Shown in pieces: positions 41,839-46,416 of a DNA stretch of 46,416 nt. This stretch comes from Asterionellopsis glacialis (Eukaryota > Bacillariophyta > Plagiogrammaphyceae > Rhaphoneidales > Asterionellopsidaceae). Numbering within the stretch: position 1 is the stretch's first letter; the number at the start of each line of letters is the position of its first letter. The notes below the pieces were generated by a model. The model had not been told where the DNA came from. It did not search any database and saw nothing but the letters and a program-made list of their open reading frames with translations. A program made the translations under genes and the position numbers. The DNA lies in NCBI GenBank assembly GCA_014885115.2, contig WKLE02000978.1:12718-59133 (forward strand), read 5' to 3'.

Positions 41839-43827
41839 TTAGTTATCTTCGTCCACCTCGTCCGTTTTCTTCAAATTCAAATGCTGTTTGAGATCATCAT
41901 TCTGCGCTAACGCCTGCTCCATATCCACAATATTTGTAATTTGATCTTTAGACAAACCTGGCACTGTTTCCAACGCATTTCTCATGTCTTCAGTAGACAG
42001 TGACTGTGAATCTAAATTCAAACTCATGAGAGCAAGCATCTGTTCCTCTGACAAGCCGCGTAAGATTTCATCAGCCCTACCCACGTCAACACCAATAGAT
42101 TGAAGATCTAGCTCCTCCCCGTTCTCGAGTCTGTATTGAACAAAACTTTCTCCAGAGTCATCGATTCCTTCAGTTTTCTCTCCAACCTGACCCAAGGAAT
42201 CCTCAATATTAACTTCTTCACTCTGACGTTTCATTTCTCCTTCTTCAGCTTCTCGTTCAGCAAGGAGTTCTTGCTGAACACTTTCAAGATCAAAGAGAAG
42301 TTGTTCCTCGAGATGCTCGATCTTCTTTTCGATTTTTTTAATAACTAAATCAATATCCGCATCCGTGTATCGTTCTGATTTTGGAGTTTTTATGATCTCT
42401 TGCTCCGTTTCTGGATCCAAGCCTTTCGTCCATTCCTCTTCGTCGGAGTCGTACTCTATTGAGAGTTTTTCGTAGTCAAGTGGCTCGCCAGCACCACTCT
42501 CGAATTCATCATCGGCCATGAACTCAACTCCAACCTGCTTTTGCTCGCCATCTGCTCCACCCTGCGCGGCAGCCCACATAGCTTCTTGCCTCTCTGCTCG
42601 CCTCTTTTCCTTTTCAGTCCGAAGGTCAGGCTTTGGCAGCTTACCCACCACCGTTGGAAACGGTTGGTAGTTGTTTTGAGGACTTCGAATAGGATCCTTC
42701 AAACCAATAGGGGCTCCAAGAGTAGGACCCCCATACTTTAAGCTATCTGTACTAGAATCATCTCCGTCTTCCATGGCACCGGCACTGGATGCAGCCTGCT
42801 CGAACTCAAAGAATTTGGTTGGATCGTTCAACAATATCTTAGCACCTTCTTTCTCCATTGCATCGACATTCGCCAAAACTCCAACATTTGGAACCGGAGA
42901 AGCCTTAGGAATTGACCCTTTTTTGGTGGTAAATGTATCTTGTAACAATTCTTTTTGTTTTTGAAGAAGAACACGACGTCCTTCGTCCCTGACCATGGCA
43001 CGGAGCTTTGCTTTTTCTTGCATATCTCTATATTCCTCGAGTCTCTCATCTGTCCAGTAGTCACGGTCTATATTAGTTTCTTCGTAAGTCATTTCTTGCA
43101 ATTTCTCTGTAAGAATGTCAGACCTGGTTGGGTAAGTTTTATCCATGTGCCAAGTATGACTTTCGTAACGCCAAAAGTCAGCATCGCCCGAGGGATCGGG
43201 GGCGCCAATCACGCTGTTCGGGTACGTCCACAGGCGCTGTTCTGTTTCAGGTGAAAAAGCAGCTTCCACTTCTTCGGGGGTTGTCAACCATAGTGGCGCT
43301 TCCTCTTCGAGTTCATCAACCAATAATTGCCTTGCCTTTGTCATCAGAGCCGCTTTCTTTTCTCGCTTAACCTGTTCCACAAGGAGTTCTTCTTGCCACT
43401 CCTGGTGTCGCCTTTCTCTTTTTTCTTTTTCAAGGATGGCATTTTGGGCAGACCGGATATTTTTGAGGCGTTGACGCTCTAGCTTCTGCCTAATTACCTC
43501 TTTTCGTTCCGCTGCTTTTTGTGCCTCGTCTGCAGCAATCTGAGCCTTAACTTCCGCAGCGTATTCCTTACGTAGCTCGGAGACTTGTTTCTTGTACTTC
43601 GCCCGTCGAACATTGTAATCGCTCGCGGCATTCTTTAACTTGCTACGAGCTGCTTGGTCGGAACAAAGGTAAGCAGATTGGGTAAATAAACGGATAGACT
43701 GTTTGGCCGAAGAATTATCTTCAACCCCAGCAAACCGAGAATATGTGGCTGAAATTAACTGTGTGCCTGGTGATGCACGGCGTATCAAAGTTTGAAAACG
43801 AGCATTTTGCAACCGGTGAAGATGCAT
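41839..43827 (-). CDS. Large charged coiled-coil protein, probably mitochondrial, unknown
   Basis: A single-exon gene of 662 residues from the ATG at 43827; codons further upstream are open but contain no ATG. The N-terminus (MHLHRLQNARFQTLIRRASP, then QLISATYSRF) is rich in Arg without acids, like a mitochondrial presequence. Residues about 60-190 are a long charged helix (RRAKYKKQVSELRKEYAAEV; ERKEVIRQKLERQRLKNIRS), probably coiled coil. A globular-looking segment follows (APLWLTTPEEVEAAFSPETE; DADFWRYESHTWHMDKTYPT; IDRDYWTDERLEEYRDM). The C-terminal 250 residues are acidic and low-complexity, with a second helical part (IDLVIKKIEKKIEHLEEQLL). I do not recognise a family. Length and the ordered segments leave little doubt that it is a gene. 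Confidence 0.78.
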   Translation of the reverse strand: MHLHRLQNARFQTLIRRASPGTQLISATYSRFAGVEDNSSAKQSIRLFTQSAYLCSDQAARSKLKNAASDYNVRRAKYKKQVSELRKEYAAEVKAQIAADEAQKAAERKEVIRQKLERQRLKNIRSAQNAILEKEKRERRHQEWQEELLVEQVKREKKAALMTKARQLLVDELEEEAPLWLTTPEEVEAAFSPETEQRLWTYPNSVIGAPDPSGDADFWRYESHTWHMDKTYPTRSDILTEKLQEMTYEETNIDRDYWTDERLEEYRDMQEKAKLRAMVRDEGRRVLLQKQKELLQDTFTTKKGSIPKASPVPNVGVLANVDAMEKEGAKILLNDPTKFFEFEQAASSAGAMEDGDDSSTDSLKYGGPTLGAPIGLKDPIRSPQNNYQPFPTVVGKLPKPDLRTEKEKRRAERQEAMWAAAQGGADGEQKQVGVEFMADDEFESGAGEPLDYEKLSIEYDSDEEEWTKGLDPETEQEIIKTPKSERYTDADIDLVIKKIEKKIEHLEEQLLFDLESVQQELLAEREAEEGEMKRQSEEVNIEDSLGQVGEKTEGIDDSGESFVQYRLENGEELDLQSIGVDVGRADEILRGLSEEQMLALMSLNLDSQSLSTEDMRNALETVPGLSKDQITNIVDMEQALAQNDDLKQHLNLKKTDEVDEDN

Positions 43828-44281
43828 GGTTCCTGTTTTCAGGCAAACTATTAAAAACTTCTTCAATAGCGTTCACGAATATGTTGATGTTCAACGTGCG
43901 TTCGTCTAATTTGCGAATTTTTCTGGATTACGACAGCTTTGGATTGTTCCCAAATGTTCCTGGGGTCGCTGAGCCAGGGTTTGATGTGTGAATTGTTTGT
44001 CTCTTCTTGGAGGGTATCTGCACCCTTCAGTCAGAGGCTCTCTGGTTATGCGCGGATGCCCTTCACTTCCCTTACTGAGATCACTGTTGAGCGAGCCACT
44101 GATGTGCGATGGTCGGCCCTTGATGGAGAGAGGGGGATCGCACAGACGGACTGATCAACTCTGAAAATTCCATACAAAAAATAATATTACTGTATTTCAT
44201 ATTATCTATGCGCAGAAATTTCGCGTTATTTCGCTCTATTTTCGAATGAATCCAACGGGTTAGCGTCATTTTGCTACTATG

Positions 44282-44339
44282 GAGTTTTACTAGTAAAAAT
44301 TGAATCTAACCCGTTAGATTCATTTTACTAGTAAAACTC
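44282..44339. repeat. Inverted repeat with nested palindromes
   Basis: The arm gagttttactagtaaaa with a further GAATCTAAC is matched by its reverse complement around a two-base centre; the left arm has two extra bases. Each arm contains the palindrome ttttactagtaaaa. A degenerate copy (AATCCAACGGGTTAG) lies just upstream near 44248. It looks like a miniature inverted-repeat element. Confidence 0.8.
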
Positions 44340-44656
44340 ACGTACTATTTTTTAGTACTAGTAATTAACAGGTACAGTACACTTCTGTTCTTGTTCTCTT
44401 TTCATGGAATGTAGATCCACCATACTCACCAACGGTCCAAAGGGGGCAATAAAACTCATCTCCACATTGTGTTGATAGTGCTGGGATAAATCATACGATT
44501 ATCGGCACTTGGTTAGAATAAGCTATAAGTATGAAAAGGTCCAAAACGGTATCCAAAGAAAAACGGTATGTTTGGAATATATACAAAAGTACAGTACTCT
44601 AGTCTAACTACTATTTCGACTATTAGAATTACTTTATACTATACCATGATAAAATT

Positions 44657-44900
44657 CCTACATTGGTTCTGGTTTCATCAAGATATCTTGTTCCTCATCT
44701 TGTTCATCTTGTTCCTCCAATCTCCGGAAAAACGAAAATTGTCGTTTACTTTGTACTTTACTATGATAATATAAATATAAGACATTCCAATCATAAATAT
44801 AAATACCCCTACATCGGTACTGGTGTCATCAAGATATCTTGTTCCTCTTGTTCCTCCGATCGCTAGGAAATTTGTTCACAAAAATTGTTGTTTGGAGTAC
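44657..44900. repeat. Two-copy imperfect direct repeat, period about 150
   Basis: Copy 1 (about 44657-44752) and copy 2 (about 44807-44900) share CCTACAT-GGT-CTGGT, then TCATCAAGATATCTTGTTCC exactly, then a Leu/Phe-type TCTTGTTCCTCC stretch and AAAATTGT(C/T)GTTT. Copy 1 has one additional CATCTTGTT unit. Confidence 0.75.
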
Positions 44901-45081
44901 CCAATGACAAGATGTGATTGTCCCATGCAATCTCATGGGTTATATGATGACAAGACCTCACCCCATATTCAGTGATGTATATGGGGTCACCCATTATGTT
45001 CAATTTAGGCTTTCCGCATCCATCCATTTGTAGAGTTTTCATCTTAAAACTCGGGGCTTTGTGAGTCTTGTCACTTCAATC

Positions 45082-46416
45082 TCAATCATAACAAAGGTAA
45101 CGATGACAACCAAAACAGTAGTTGAAAGTTGCCATTTTGCATAATACACAACGCCCCTGCAACAAATCTTTTTTTCTAACATGCTTGTCTGTTGATTTTT
45201 TATTTACCCCAGAGTACAAGCTAAGACATTCTGATGCTCTCAATGAGTGAATCCGATACAAATTTGGTTCCAAATATGATGATCTACCTCTTGTTGGAGT
45301 ACCACCGTAACTTGGAGTAGGGGCAATTGGGACTGTTCTTGAAACAGGAATACGACGTGTTATTATATGTGATCTATTTGGAGTTGCTGGAGGCAATAAT
45401 GTAGCTCTTGCTCTTTCTTTAACTTCATTGTAAGAAATTAATTCAGATTCTCTTGCAGCTTTTTCAGCTTCAATCAAAAATAAGTCTCAAAGGTAATGCA
45501 ATGATTGATGAAAAGACCATCTAGTATTGTATGCATTTTGGAAGTCATAAAGATTATCAGAACAATCAACATCATCCTTGGCAGTGAGCATCTGTAACTC
45601 ACGATGATATGCAACACCATACAGCATCAAAATTTGACTTGTTGCTATTGTTTGTAGAGATTGAATGCTAAGGTTTTCTTCATTGCTGTCAATTAGTTTT
45701 GTGATAGTGTTGCCCCCTCCTTTGGATGTATTCCAAAAGGAATGTTGATAAGGTATTAGGCAGTCACAGGGTGGTAACGGAAACTTAGCATTCACATCAG
45801 GTCCATTGATGGATCTCCACAATTTAAAATGATTCCAAAATGATTCCTCTTCAACTTTGTAGGAACTCATCTCAGTAGACTCCAAAACTGACATAATAGT
45901 GTTTATAGGAACATCTTTTAATGGTCCATAAGCCCAACTAGGGTGACTATTGTATAGATAATCAATAATGTCACCATAAGCACTCAACAATTCACCAGGA
46001 TAGTCAACGTAAACACCACCCCATGTATCAATTTTTTGTATTCCCAACAAGCAAGACACCAATTCTTGCATCATGAGTATAAACATGATGAAGCAGTTAC
46101 AGATCTTCATGATTCTGGGGTATGTACTTCAAAAGATCATCATCCATTGCATCAACACAAATGTACTTTCTTTCATCAATGATTGTGCTTGCATATTGGA
46201 CTGACTTCATTGTTGCTAACTAAAGTGCTCTTCAAAGTTGCTCCTTTCAGATCAAAATGTGTTTTTACAGAGACTTGCACCTTGACTTCAACAGGTATCT
46301 TCTCATCATCATCAGTGACAAGAAGTGCATCAGGAGAGTCTTTGAGATAAGGTTTTCTCTTGATGCATGACTAAAAGCCTTGATTCCAACTCCTTGTTGA
46401 CCTCCATCATGATTAT
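45082..46416 (-). pseudogene. Repeat-family ORF with C-terminal zinc motif, frame-broken
   Basis: The minus strand reads, from the right edge, short segments in changing frames (about 46410-46330; 46335-46190, with VEVKVQVSVKTHFDLKGATL; 46212-46110, with KSVQYASTIIDERKYICVDA). A 46110-45487 segment follows (CLIPYQHSFWNTSKGGGNTI; NLSIQSLQTIATSQILMLYG; NTRWSFHQSLHYL). After a frame change near 45485 comes 45477-45082 (EAEKAARESELISYNEVKER; GRCVLCKMATFNYCFGCHRY then LCYD). The last part carries a C-x2-C, C-x2-C, C zinc-knuckle pattern at the C-terminus, as in many transposase-derived proteins. I recall this arrangement from repetitive diatom ORFs. I cannot say which superfamily. It runs off the right edge. 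Confidence 0.5.

Larger units (their letters stand above)
43828..45081. other. Gap with inverted and direct repeats
   Basis: No gene is supported. It holds the inverted repeat 44282-44339 and an imperfect direct repeat of about 150-base period at 44657-44900. It marks the switch from the gene block to the repeat-rich right edge. Confidence 0.45.

Overview
This window reads as nuclear DNA of a diatom (or a close photosynthetic stramenopile). Genes are compact and most are interrupted by one or two short GT-AG introns, mostly 80-130 bp. Several predicted proteins start with a secretory signal peptide followed by a phenylalanine at or near the cleavage point (SAFA/FAP, SAAA/FAP, VTS/FSP, VSC/FSS). 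That is the bipartite leader of diatom plastid proteins. The mix of a fused prephenate dehydratase/arogenate dehydrogenase, a HopJ-family protein, a cyanobacterial DUF1823 protein and a plastid-type CDP-diacylglycerol synthase fits the same origin.

Layout. Bases 1-3110 are a decayed antisense repeat ORF. A HopJ-family gene (3446-4598) follows. From 4.6 to 11.6 kb I see no intact gene, only broken transposase-like sequence on both strands, including a recognisable PIF/Harbinger-type pseudogene, plus hairpins and palindromic repeats. From 11.9 to 43.8 kb is a dense gene block: a Gpt2/Sct1-type glycerol-3-phosphate acyltransferase (-), a DUF1823 protein (+), CDP-diacylglycerol synthase (+), an MFS transporter (+), a YchJ/SEC-C protein (-), the PDT-TyrA fusion (+), an orphan (-), a metallophosphoesterase (+), a RibD-type reductase (-), a BAF60/Swp73-type SWIB protein (-), two tandem 3-phosphoglycerate dehydrogenases (+,+), a small and probably abundant plastid protein (-), a small one-helix membrane protein (-) and a long charged, probably mitochondrial protein (-). 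The right edge (44-46.4 kb) returns to repeats and a broken repeat ORF.

Genes that work together: the acyltransferase and the CDP-DAG synthase are early steps of phosphatidate-derived lipid synthesis, although their N-termini suggest different compartments (ER and plastid). The PDT-TyrA fusion would take prephenate/arogenate towards both Phe and Tyr. The two SerA copies start serine synthesis from 3-phosphoglycerate and look mitochondrial.

The most unusual signal is non-coding. Intergenic gaps in the gene block are packed with short self-complementary motifs built on GTAC (GGTACC, TACCTGGTA, TACCAGGTA), with further palindromes built on CTAG (TCTCTAGAGA, AGGTCCT). These avoid the coding exons and are nearly absent from the transposon-rich flanks. 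No tRNA, rRNA or CRISPR was found. All exon joins were made by eye from splice consensus and frame continuity, without transcript data.
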